A stretch of DNA of 64,000 bases from CAVPDE01 sp963702565 (GTDB lineage: Bacteria > Desulfobacterota > DSM-4660 > Desulfatiglandales > HGW-15). Both the position numbers and the translations under genes were made by a program. The notes below the pieces were generated by a model. It was not told where the DNA came from and did no database searches. It worked only from the letters and a program-made list of their open reading frames with translations. The stretch covers positions 62,001 through 126,000 of the forward strand of contig CAVPDE010000011.1 of the NCBI GenBank assembly GCA_963702565.1, in the 5' to 3' direction. Below, piece by piece: positions 43,711 to 52,280 of the stretch. Position 1 is the stretch's first letter, and every line of letters starts with the position of its first letter.

Positions 43711-44948
43711 TCTCCATTGGCGTCCGGGTAACGCTTGGCAATGGCTTTCAGTGTGTCCAGGCTGTCGAAGAAGGCCTCGATCACCTCAGGGTCGAAACTC
43801 TTACCGGAAAGGCGGCGTATCTCCTCCAGCACCCTGCCTTCATCCCAAGCGTCCTTGTACGACCTCCTGGAGTTGAGGGCGTCATAAACATCCGCGACAG
43901 AAACGATCCGGCCATAGAGAGGAATCTCCTCGCCTCTTTTAGGGAGCGCGCTCACGCCCGTCTTCGCATGTTCTTTCAGCACCTCTGTGGAGAACGGATC
44001 CACATGGCCCGGGTAGCCGGTGCCGTCCCACTTCTCGTGATGGTTCAGTGCCACCTGGGCGGCCACTTCCTCAAAATCTGACTGCATGTTTCTGAAGAGC
44101 CGGGCGCCGAGGTAAGTGTGGCTTTTCATGATTGAAAACTCTTCCGGAGACAGACGGTCCGCCTTCTTGAGGATGAGGTCACTGATCGCCACCTTGCCCA
44201 CGTCATGAAGCATGGCGGCCATTCTCAGAGAGTCCTTTTTCCGTTCGATCTCTTCTTCAGGCAAACCTTTTGTTGCGGCCCATGTTTCATAAATTTCAAC
44301 CGCATAAGCGCCCACCCTGTTGACGTGAGGTCCTGTCTCCTTTGGGTCCCGTAACCCGGCCATGCTGATCATGCGCAGAATGATATTTCGGGTCATCTGG
44401 GCCCGGGCAAGGGCCAGGGCTGCGGTTGTGGCAAAGTGGCTGATGAGGGATTCATCGGAGGGAGAAAAGGGGATCACATTCCCTTCGTCATCGAGAGCGT
44501 TGATGATCTGCATCACCCCCAAGAGATCTTTTCTCTGATTGGTCATGGGCACGGTGAGCATGGACCGGGTTCTATACTTGGCGCGCTTGTCGAAAGAGGA
44601 ATCAAAGGTGTAAGGCACGGCAGAGGGCATCTCATACACGTCAGGAATGTTGACGGGCGTGAGATTTCTGGCCACAAACCCGGCAATGGACTGGTTGTTG
44701 ATGGGAATGGTGAAAGTGTTGAAGAAAAGCTTTCGCCCCCGTTTCAGCCTTTCTTGAAGACTGTTGTTCTGGGTGTAGCTGAACTTCAGGTCATCTCCGG
44801 CAGTGAGGTAAATGGAGCCGGCATCGGCATTGAAAAATTTTCGGGCGTTGGTGAGGATTCGGTCCAGAAGGAGATCGATGTCTTTGACCTCATTGAGATC
44901 GAGACTGATCTGGGTAATGAGCTCGAACTTTTCTTTTTCACTCAACAT
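43707..44948 (-). CDS. GAF-HD-GYP signalling protein
   Basis: A 413-residue soluble protein. An N-terminal GAF domain (~20-185) is followed by HD-GYP with MLHDVGKVAISD and NHHEKWDGTGYPG. HD-GYP proteins hydrolyse cyclic di-GMP; motif residues look complete. ATG 44948 has GGGAGC upstream. Confidence 0.92.
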   Translation of the reverse strand: MLSEKEKFELITQISLDLNEVKDIDLLLDRILTNARKFFNADAGSIYLTAGDDLKFSYTQNNSLQERLKRGRKLFFNTFTIPINNQSIAGFVARNLTPVNIPDVYEMPSAVPYTFDSSFDKRAKYRTRSMLTVPMTNQRKDLLGVMQIINALDDEGNVIPFSPSDESLISHFATTAALALARAQMTRNIILRMISMAGLRDPKETGPHVNRVGAYAVEIYETWAATKGLPEEEIERKKDSLRMAAMLHDVGKVAISDLILKKADRLSPEEFSIMKSHTYLGARLFRNMQSDFEEVAAQVALNHHEKWDGTGYPGHVDPFSTEVLKEHAKTGVSALPKRGEEIPLYGRIVSVADVYDALNSRRSYKDAWDEGRVLEEIRRLSGKSFDPEVIEAFFDSLDTLKAIAKRYPDANGE

Positions 44949-44965
44949 GAAAAAGCTCCCTCGCT

Positions 44966-45874
44966 CTATCCGCCGAGTTGCTCCAGGAGTTTCAAGATGG
45001 AAACCCCTCTTTTGAGCCCTGAAATCCATTCCTGGGGAAGGCCTTTGTCTCCCAGGTGAGCCCCGAGTACCATGCCCACAAGGAGCCCTCTGCCGGCATT
45101 GTCCCCTCCGGCCATGACACCCTGAATCAGCGCCTCCTTGAGATCGGTTTCATATTTGGCGATCAAATGGACCACGCCGGGAAAAGCTTCGTCCGTGTGG
45201 CAGCTTTGGCCAAACCGGGCAATCGTTGAAACACTTTCTTTTCCCACAGATTCAATCCCTTGTTTCACCCAGTCGAACAGAGGAAACCCTTTGAATCGTT
45301 GAGCAGCGACTTCGTTCATCGCTTTTCCGGGAGAAGCACCCTCCAGCACCCTGCAGCAGACCCTGGCGAAGAACTCGGCGCTGTCCATGACCAAGGGGTT
45401 GTTGTGGGTCATCCGGGTTTGCATTCTCGCGGCCTTCACAAGCGTTTCGGGATCCTTGTGATAAAAGAGGACGAGAGGAGCGATCCGTGCCGCACCGGAG
45501 AGATCTGTGGAGGATGAGCCGGCGTCCTCGATGGCTTTGCCCTGAGCCAGATTCTGAAGAGTCATTTTAGTTGCCTGATCAAAATACCCTTGGTAGGTCT
45601 TGAACAGGTCCTGCCATCTTTTCGAAAAGTCAGACAGGTCAAAGCCTCTTTTTGCAGCGATCGATTCCAAGAGCATGAAGGTCTGGTCCCCGTAGTGGGT
45701 GAATTCACCTTTTTCTTTGGTGGGGTGGTAGGAATCGGGGAGGGGTTGTCTCAGCGTCTCGACTCTTCCGAAGTCCTTCTTGATTTTATCCGCATCATAA
45801 ATCCAGTGAGCGCCGAGAGCGAGAGAGTCCGCCGCAAAGCAAGCCAGAACCATGGGCTGTCTATTGTCCGTCAT
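44966..45874 (-). CDS. ADP-ribosylglycohydrolase family protein
   Basis: A 302-residue all-helical DraG/ADP-ribosylhydrolase-like protein (ADSLALGAHWIYD, EFTHYGDQTFM, TRMTHNNPLVMDSA, MAGGDNAGRG). The typical first motif GDAxG is altered to ADSLALG, so activity is not certain. Seventeen bases upstream of the HD-GYP gene. Confidence 0.8.
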   Translation of the reverse strand: MTDNRQPMVLACFAADSLALGAHWIYDADKIKKDFGRVETLRQPLPDSYHPTKEKGEFTHYGDQTFMLLESIAAKRGFDLSDFSKRWQDLFKTYQGYFDQATKMTLQNLAQGKAIEDAGSSSTDLSGAARIAPLVLFYHKDPETLVKAARMQTRMTHNNPLVMDSAEFFARVCCRVLEGASPGKAMNEVAAQRFKGFPLFDWVKQGIESVGKESVSTIARFGQSCHTDEAFPGVVHLIAKYETDLKEALIQGVMAGGDNAGRGLLVGMVLGAHLGDKGLPQEWISGLKRGVSILKLLEQLGG

Positions 45875-46001
45875 GAGACCCTCGCAGACATGAGTTTTCG
45901 GTTACAATCTGTGAACGGGGACACTATAGGCTTCTGTACGCTTTTCGTCAACCCGTGAATCGCCTTGACCTTTTGTGGACGGCTCTGATAAACATAGCCC
46001 T

Positions 46002-46571
46002 ATGAACCTGCTCGACATGATCATCATCTGCACGATGATTTTTTTCATCGTCAAGGGAATCCTCCGAGGTTTCCTGAGGGAAGTAGCCTCCCTGGCAGGG
46101 GTCATCCTCGGAATTCTTTTGGCCAACTATTTTCAGCCCCGCATGACAGAAGTGTTGAAAGCCTACCTGCCGGTTTCGAGCTTTCTCCCCATCGTGAGCT
46201 TTGCGCTTCTCTTCGGCGCAATCCTCGTGCTTTGCAACTTGGCCGGCTACGGCCTCAGCCTCCTTTTCCAAAAAGCGTTTCTCGGATGGGTGGATCGAAG
46301 CCTGGGGGCAGGGTTTGCCGTGGTCAAAGGCGTGATCATCACCTATCTCGTGATCGTCATCCTCACCTTTTTCCTCCCCACCCAGACCCCGCTCATTGCT
46401 CAGTCTAAAACAGCGCCCTGGATCATCAGCTCCTATCAGGCCATGACTCGTCTGATTGCTCCGGATCACTACGAGAAGTGGAGAAAGCGACTCATGGGCA
46501 TCAAAGACGGGGCGGTCCAGGCCAAACCGGAAAAATCCAAGGATGCCCCCAAAAAAGATGAATCCAACTGA
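46002..46571 (+). CDS. CvpA family membrane protein
   Basis: A 189-residue protein with four predicted membrane helices and the family start NLLDMIIICTMIFFIVKGILRG (in pieces), and the GWVDRSLGAGFAVVKG segment. The tail is Lys-rich. CvpA proteins affect envelope functions; no exact role can be stated. It overlaps mazG by 14 bases. Confidence 0.85.
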   Translation: MNLLDMIIICTMIFFIVKGILRGFLREVASLAGVILGILLANYFQPRMTEVLKAYLPVSSFLPIVSFALLFGAILVLCNLAGYGLSLLFQKAFLGWVDRSLGAGFAVVKGVIITYLVIVILTFFLPTQTPLIAQSKTAPWIISSYQAMTRLIAPDHYEKWRKRLMGIKDGAVQAKPEKSKDAPKKDESN

Positions 46572-47283
46572 TCCGGCGGAGGTCTTCACGGCTCTGTGGT
46601 CGCTCGTCGAGAGGCTGAGGGGGCCGGGGGGCTGCCCCTGGGACGCCAAACAAACCGCAGAAAGCATCAAGACCTACGTGCTGGAAGAAGCATACGAGGT
46701 GGCGGACGCGGTGGAGCGGAAGTCGCCTGAAGAAGTCTGCCATGAACTGGGGGATCTTCTGTTCCAGGTTCTGTTCCTGGCCAGTATTTACAAGGCCAGT
46801 GGAGATTTCGATCTGTACGAGGTCCTGGAGACGATCCACAAAAAGATGGTCCGCCGGCACCCTCATGTGTTCGGCCCTGTGGAAGTCAACAGCGCCGAGG
46901 AAGTGGCTGCGAACTGGGAAAAGATCAAGAAAGAGGAATTGGGGCTCTCGGAGGACGCGCGATGGCCTTTGGAAAAGGTTCCGGAGAACCTGCCCGCCCT
47001 TCTGAGAGCCCATCGGTTGATCGAACGGGCTGTCAAGCACCGGCTGCTCGCTCCTGATGAGGAGCAGAGATGGCGGACCCTCCAGGACGCATGGGGCGTC
47101 TTAAGAGGAGCGGCTCTGGAGGGGGATCGGGAGCGGATCGCAACAACGGTCGGTGAGGCCTTATTTGGCCTGGTCGCCTTTGCCAGGGAGTGGGGGCTGA
47201 ATGCGGAAGACCTCCTGAGAGAGCAGAACCGTCACTTTATTGAAGCGACGAAAAAAGGCCACGGAGAGGAGGATAAGGAGTAG
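46558..47283 (+). CDS. mazG: Nucleoside triphosphate pyrophosphohydrolase MazG
   Basis: A 241-residue protein with two MazG repeats. LRGPGGCPWDAKQT and LEEAYEVADAVE (metal-binding Glu), ELGDLLFQVLF, and HPHVFG are all present. It removes aberrant NTPs. The ATG at 46558 fits the family; the open frame continues upstream without homology. Confidence 0.93.
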   Translation: MNPTDPAEVFTALWSLVERLRGPGGCPWDAKQTAESIKTYVLEEAYEVADAVERKSPEEVCHELGDLLFQVLFLASIYKASGDFDLYEVLETIHKKMVRRHPHVFGPVEVNSAEEVAANWEKIKKEELGLSEDARWPLEKVPENLPALLRAHRLIERAVKHRLLAPDEEQRWRTLQDAWGVLRGAALEGDRERIATTVGEALFGLVAFAREWGLNAEDLLREQNRHFIEATKKGHGEEDKE

Positions 47284-47375
47284 TCCGCCTAGGCGGATAA
47301 ACCCTGGTAGGGAGGACGTGCGCACGGGGCAAGCCCGGCGAAAGCGATTGAGAGGGGCGGCGGCAGGTGACCCGC

Positions 47376-48074
47376 ATGAAACGAAAAAAACCGGGCCTCG
47401 CCAAGAGGTTCATCAAAGCAGGCCTTCTCCTCCTGGTTCTGTTTCTCGTGGTTTCGGTTGCGCAGGTTGCCGTCCTGAGGTTTGTCAATCCGCCCTTCAC
47501 CGGCGCCATGATCTCCAGCTGGATTGCGGACAAGGCGGCCGGACGAGAGGCTCAGTGGCTTGACCCGGAATGGAGACCTCTGCGCAAGATGTCTCCCCAC
47601 TTGCGAAGATCGGTGCTGGCCGGTGAGGATCAGCGATTCACCACTCACAATGGCTTTGATCTCGTAGAGATGAATCAGGCTGTTCAGGACGCCCTCGCAG
47701 GAGGACGTGTGCGAGGGGCAAGCACCATCACGATGCAGGTGGCGAGGACGGTCTTTCTCTGGCCCGGACGAAGCCTGGCAAGAAAAGCTCTGGAGGCCTA
47801 CTACACGGCGCTGATCGAGGTGTTCTGGAGCAAGAAAAGGATTCTTGAAGTCTACCTCAACACGGTGGACTGGGGAGAAGACGCGGTCGGCGCTGAGATG
47901 GCCTCAAAAAAGTATTTTCGGACGAATGTCTCTTACCTCACGGCAGAGCAGGCCGCTCTGCTGGCCGCGATCCTTCCTTCGCCTCACCACTGGTCGCCGG
48001 AACATCCGACCGAGTACGTGAAGGAAAGGCAAAGGCGGATTTTGGAGGATATGAGAAAAATGCCGCTGCTGTAA
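47376..48074 (+). CDS. mtgA: Monofunctional peptidoglycan glycosyltransferase
   Basis: A 232-residue membrane-anchored glycosyltransferase family 51 protein. One N-terminal membrane helix, then AGEDQRFTTHNGFD (catalytic Glu), GASTITMQVARTVFL, KKRILEVYLNTVDWG. It polymerises lipid II. ATG 47376 follows AGGTGA; an earlier GTG at 47367 is possible. Confidence 0.93.
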   Translation: MKRKKPGLAKRFIKAGLLLLVLFLVVSVAQVAVLRFVNPPFTGAMISSWIADKAAGREAQWLDPEWRPLRKMSPHLRRSVLAGEDQRFTTHNGFDLVEMNQAVQDALAGGRVRGASTITMQVARTVFLWPGRSLARKALEAYYTALIEVFWSKKRILEVYLNTVDWGEDAVGAEMASKKYFRTNVSYLTAEQAALLAAILPSPHHWSPEHPTEYVKERQRRILEDMRKMPLL

Positions 48075-48134
48075 ACGGTGCACGACAGGAGTCTAATTCA
48101 CGACTTGCTTGGAGCTTGAGGAGAAGTCCAAAAA

Positions 48135-48245
48135 CGAACCGCAGAATATCGAATGACGAATGAAGAACGCCGAAGGAAAAAACCGTAGGAATTCTACTTC
48201 ATCATTCGAAATTCCTTGTTCGACATTCGACATTCGGGTTTGGGG
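48135..48245. repeat. Inverted TTCGACATTCGAAT-word repeat
   Basis: The 233-base gap before the sensor kinase contains GAATATCGAATGACGAATG, answered by CATCATTCGAAATTCC and TTCGACATTCGACATTCGG. It is another short-word inverted repeat (unit about seven bases) without a coding role. Confidence 0.7.
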
Positions 48246-48307
48246 ATTGGAATCGGGTTGCCACCCACGCCTTGGAATGTGGAGTTATCGACGGGGACGG
48301 GTTATTC

Positions 48308-50536
48308 ATGAGACGTATCGATCTTGAAACGATCAAAAGCCTGAGTCTGAAATGGAAACTCCTCATCCCTTTCCTCTTCTTTGCTTTCGTTGGGACGACC
48401 TCCCTGACAATCCTAGGGCTGAACTCCCAGCAGCGGCTCATCATTGATGAAGAGAAAAAAAGCCTTCTCCGCTACCATCATCGCTTCTTGGAGGAACTCG
48501 ATCAAAAAGGGACCCAGGCCATGTCCCTGGCAACGATGATCGCGGAGAATCCTCAAGTCCAATCCCTTCTTGCACAAAAGGACAGGCAGGGCTTGATTGA
48601 CCTGCTTATGCCCACCTATGTTCAGCTGAAGATGTATTTCAACATCGAGCAGTTTCACTTTCATCTCCCCGGCGCCATTTCGTTCTTGAGACTGCACTAT
48701 CTCGAGCGCTTTGGAGACGACATGTCCCTGTACAGAAAGACCATCATGAATGCCGTACGAAAAGGCCAGCCCGTGGCAGGGCTCGAGCTGGGAGCCACCG
48801 GTTTCGGGATTCGTGCCGTGGCTCCCATCTTTTTCAACCTGCAGGTCGTGGGCACAGTGGAAATCGGGCACAGCTTTGACAGCGCTTTCCTTGAAGACCT
48901 TCATCAGCGATGGGGCATTGATCTTGCCCTTTATGGGATCAAGGATGAAGGGGTTTACAAACCCATGGCGAGGGCCGGCAGGCCCTTTGAAGGGTTTTCG
49001 ATCGAGGAGTTTGTCACGAAGCCGGTGAAGGAAACCCCCACCCTCTTCGTCTCACCGGCGAACTACTCGGACCGTTCCCTCCTGTTTGCCCCGGTGAGAG
49101 ACTACTCGGGAGTCCCGGTCGCCATCCTGGAGATCAACCTGGACCGCTCCGAAATTCAGGGCAAGCTTTTGAGCACGAGAAACCTCATGATCCTGGTGGG
49201 GGCAGCCGGAATCGCCCTTTCGTTCCTGCTCACCTATCTGGTCATCCTGTCATTCATCAGACCTATCAGCACCCTGGTCAGCGAGGCGCATGATATTGCG
49301 CAGGAGAAAAGAGAGATTCATCTGGAGCAGGGACCCAGGGATGAAATCGGGTCGCTCACCGAGGCGCTTAATCTTATGCTGGATTCTCTCAAGGAAAAGC
49401 GCATGGCCATTGAAGAGCATGCCAGGAACTTGGAAAAGAGGGTTCGAGAGAGGACCGCGGATCTCGTGACGTCGGAGGAAAAATACCGGACCCTGGTGGA
49501 AAATGTGCCTTTGATTGTCTACCGGATCCTGGCCGACGGGACCACGGAGTTCATCAACTCCTGGTTGACGGAGAGCTTGGGCTACACCATCGAAGAGGCG
49601 GTGAGCGACAAAAAGTTCTGGATGGAAAAGATCTGCGGCCTGCCGGTCGAAGAGAAGGGCGAGATCTTCTTGGACGCTTTCAGCAACGGGGAGGAGCATC
49701 GGACCGAGCGGCGCGTGAAGGACAAGAAAGGCAGGATCCTCACCTTCATGGATCATTCGATACCGGCCAGAACCTCGGAGGGGAAGGTGAAATGGGTGGA
49801 CGGGATCATGATCGACATCACAGAGCTCAAAGAACTGCAGGAAAGAGCTCTTCGCACGGAAGAGATCCGGATCCTGGGCGGCATTTCCGCTCACGTGGCC
49901 CATGAGATCCGGAACCCGCTCATTGCAGCAGGGGGGTTTGCACGCCGCCTCAAAGATGCCTTGCCGGAATCAGATCCCAGGAAAAAGCAGGCGGGAATTA
50001 TCGTCAAGGAAGTCGCGAGGATTGAGGATTTTCTAAGAGTTCTTTTCTCGTCCATCAGCCCCTTTGACCTGGTTCTGACGGATGTGGATTTGAACCGGCT
50101 CCTGACGAAGCAGTTTGCCGGGATGGAGGAACTTTTGAAGCACAAGGAAGTTGAAGCCGTCCTTGACCTCATGCCCGCGCTCCCCGTGATCCAGGCCGAT
50201 GAGGAGCGCCTCAGCAAGGCCTTTGAAAACCTGATCAAACATGCTGTTGTGTCGACGCCTGCAGGGGAGAAACTGACCGTTGTCTCCAGCCATTCGAACG
50301 ACCGGGCGGTGGTCCGACTCCGGCACAAGGTTCATCGCCTGTCTGAGGACGATCTCGACAAGTTTTTCTTTCCCCACATTGAGGAAACAAAGGAATGGAC
50401 GGTCGTGGACCTTCCTCTATCAAGGATTGTCATTCATCGCCATGGCGGGAAAGCGGATCTCTCACGAGAAGGGGAAAACACTCTGGTGCTGAAAATCGAG
50501 CTTCCGGAGAAGCCTTTGGGCAAGGGGACAGACTAG
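48308..50536 (+). CDS. Membrane sensor histidine kinase with degenerate ATPase domain
   Basis: A 742-residue protein. One membrane helix near 20-40, an extracytoplasmic sensor (about 40-300), a second helix near 310, HAMP, coiled linker, PAS (~400-520) and HisKA with AHVAHEIRNPLIAAGG. The ATPase domain keeps an N-box-like FENLIKHAV but shows neither DxGxG nor GxGLGL; the expected place reads RLRHKVHRLSEDDLDKFFFP. Autokinase activity is doubtful. It may act as phosphatase or partner. Confidence 0.85.
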   Translation: MRRIDLETIKSLSLKWKLLIPFLFFAFVGTTSLTILGLNSQQRLIIDEEKKSLLRYHHRFLEELDQKGTQAMSLATMIAENPQVQSLLAQKDRQGLIDLLMPTYVQLKMYFNIEQFHFHLPGAISFLRLHYLERFGDDMSLYRKTIMNAVRKGQPVAGLELGATGFGIRAVAPIFFNLQVVGTVEIGHSFDSAFLEDLHQRWGIDLALYGIKDEGVYKPMARAGRPFEGFSIEEFVTKPVKETPTLFVSPANYSDRSLLFAPVRDYSGVPVAILEINLDRSEIQGKLLSTRNLMILVGAAGIALSFLLTYLVILSFIRPISTLVSEAHDIAQEKREIHLEQGPRDEIGSLTEALNLMLDSLKEKRMAIEEHARNLEKRVRERTADLVTSEEKYRTLVENVPLIVYRILADGTTEFINSWLTESLGYTIEEAVSDKKFWMEKICGLPVEEKGEIFLDAFSNGEEHRTERRVKDKKGRILTFMDHSIPARTSEGKVKWVDGIMIDITELKELQERALRTEEIRILGGISAHVAHEIRNPLIAAGGFARRLKDALPESDPRKKQAGIIVKEVARIEDFLRVLFSSISPFDLVLTDVDLNRLLTKQFAGMEELLKHKEVEAVLDLMPALPVIQADEERLSKAFENLIKHAVVSTPAGEKLTVVSSHSNDRAVVRLRHKVHRLSEDDLDKFFFPHIEETKEWTVVDLPLSRIVIHRHGGKADLSREGENTLVLKIELPEKPLGKGTD

Positions 50537-50540
50537 CCGG

Positions 50541-50726
50541 TCAGGCTGCCTCGAGTTCCAGGGCAGGCGCTTCTGCCTGAGGAGAGGGTTGGGCGGCCTG
50601 GGGGGCGGCGCGGTGGTGGGCGAGATACTCTTTGCACTCCCCCTTCTCGGGGCATCTGCGCTCGCAGATTCGGACGTCCATGCGCGGATTGTTCCGCTTT
50701 TTCTGGCAAACGATGTAATCAGGCAT
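50541..50726 (-). CDS. Small cysteine-containing protein
   Basis: A 61-residue protein with conserved-looking N-terminal half (YIVCQKKRNNPRMDVRICER, then RCPEKGECKEY) and an Ala/Pro/Gln-rich tail. Four cysteines (C-x13-C-x3-C-x5-C) could bind zinc or a cluster. GGAG lies seven bases before the ATG. I do not recognise a function. Confidence 0.7.
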   Translation of the reverse strand: MPDYIVCQKKRNNPRMDVRICERRCPEKGECKEYLAHHRAAPQAAQPSPQAEAPALELEAA

Positions 50727-50841
50727 TGCACACTCCTTTAGAAAATTCGGATGCAGCCTCCGCCGGAATAGGGCAATATCCCTTCGGAAGAGGCAGGGGT
50801 TCTGAACCCCGTCTATTTGCTATAACTATACATAAATTATT

Positions 50842-50859
50842 TTATTTGTAAACAAATAA
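50842..50859. promoter_or_regulatory. Palindromic operator-like site in divergent gap
   Basis: Perfect arms TTATTTGT and ACAAATAA separated by AA, in an AT-rich stretch (50819-50875) between the small Cys protein (minus) and plsC (plus). Position suits a regulator of one or both genes. Confidence 0.45.
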
Positions 50860-50907
50860 TATTTCATTTAGCCCAAATCTTTTTTACTCCTCCCGGGAGC
50901 TGTCGCC

Positions 50908-51618
50908 ATGGTCAGATTCGTTTTTCTCAATGCCTTTCTCTTCATCTACTCGATCCTTTTCTGCCTTTGGGGCATCGCCATCTCCATCAAAGATCCAAAG
51001 GGCAGAAGGGTGCACGCCTATTGTGCCGTGCCATGGTCCAAATCCATCCTCTGGGTCTGCGGGATAAAAGTGCGGCTGCTGGGGCTTGAAAACCTGGAGG
51101 CCGATGTTCCCAGGATCTACATGGTGAACCATCAGAGCTATTTCGACATCTTCACTCTGCTGGCCCATCTCCCCGTGCAGTTCAAGTTCGTGTTGAAAGA
51201 GGAGCTGATGAGGGTCCCGTTCCTGGGGCCTGCCATGCGAAAGGCAAAGTACGTCGGCATTGAGAGGGATGATCCCCGCAAAGCGGTCAAGAGCATGAAT
51301 GAAGCGGCGGATCGGTTCAGGGAAGGGGCGTCCATCCTGATCTTTCCAGAGGGGACGAGGAGCCCTGACGGCCAGCTCCAGCCTTTCAAGCCAGGAGGCT
51401 TTCACCTTGCCTTGAAAATCAAAGGCGATATCGTGGCGGTGAGCATTGTGGGAACCCATCGGATTGTGCCCAAGGGAAGTCTCAGGATTGAGAAGGGAGA
51501 GGCGACCATGGTCATCGGAAAGCCAATTCTTATTAAGGACTACTCGAAGAAAACCATGGATCAGTTGATGGAACGGGTCCATCAAGCCATGTTTCAGCAA
51601 ATGCAAGGAGTCGAGTGA
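50908..51618 (+). CDS. plsC: 1-acyl-sn-glycerol-3-phosphate acyltransferase
   Basis: A 236-residue membrane-associated acyltransferase making phosphatidic acid. Catalytic MVNHQSYFDIF (NHxxxxD) near residue 73, then LIFPEGTRSPDG near 147, and an N-terminal hydrophobic helix. Its stop overlaps the next gene's ATG. Confidence 0.92.
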   Translation: MVRFVFLNAFLFIYSILFCLWGIAISIKDPKGRRVHAYCAVPWSKSILWVCGIKVRLLGLENLEADVPRIYMVNHQSYFDIFTLLAHLPVQFKFVLKEELMRVPFLGPAMRKAKYVGIERDDPRKAVKSMNEAADRFREGASILIFPEGTRSPDGQLQPFKPGGFHLALKIKGDIVAVSIVGTHRIVPKGSLRIEKGEATMVIGKPILIKDYSKKTMDQLMERVHQAMFQQMQGVE

Positions 51619-52280
51619 TGTTCCTCAGGGCTTGGAATACCATGGGAATTCTGGCAGCGCTGGGGCTGCTGGTTCCGTGCGCCTCTCAGGCTTACGTGAT
51701 GCCTGCGGAACAAATCATTCAGTTCATGACCGCCAATTTTGCAAAATTCGACACGCTCGTGATCCGGCAGACCACGACACGGATGCAGAAGGGAGCGAGT
51801 CCTGAGAGGGCGTACGATGAGGTCCTCTCGATCAAAAGCCCCAACCTGTTTCATTCCTCCCTGCGCGATTCCTCTGCGGAGGAGAGGAGCGTGGAGGATC
51901 GGGTCTTTAGGGAACTCCTCATCGCGAGCAGCCAGCGAAGGCTTCTCCTTCGGTTGAGTGAACTGGGGATCGATACACAGCAGGTGGCTTACACGCGACT
52001 GGAGGGAACTGTTGCGTATGGCATCGGGGAAAAGGATCCGAAGAGACCGAAGCTCCTGATCGAGAAGGCGAGGGTTTTGCCCCTTCTCATGGTGTACCAG
52101 CGACCTGGTCAGGTAGCCGGGGAACCGATCAGGGTGCGTTTTTTGGACTACAGAAAGGTGGAGCAGGGTTGGGTTCCTTTTGAGATCCAGTACTTCTCCG
52201 GGGATCAGCGGATTGAGAAGTACTCCGTCCATTCGGTGAAGGTGAACGTGCCCCTGAAACCCTCCCTTTTTGCCAAATAA
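51618..52280 (+). CDS. Exported protein of unknown function
   Basis: A 220-residue protein with a clear signal peptide (MGILAALGLLVPCASQA, cut near residue 25). The rest is beta-rich in appearance with a regular FLDYRKVEQGWVPFEIQYF end. It loosely recalls LolA-type envelope proteins, but I cannot assign a family. Coupled to plsC (TGATG) and to priA (TAATG). Confidence 0.75.
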   Translation: MFLRAWNTMGILAALGLLVPCASQAYVMPAEQIIQFMTANFAKFDTLVIRQTTTRMQKGASPERAYDEVLSIKSPNLFHSSLRDSSAEERSVEDRVFRELLIASSQRRLLLRLSELGIDTQQVAYTRLEGTVAYGIGEKDPKRPKLLIEKARVLPLLMVYQRPGQVAGEPIRVRFLDYRKVEQGWVPFEIQYFSGDQRIEKYSVHSVKVNVPLKPSLFAK

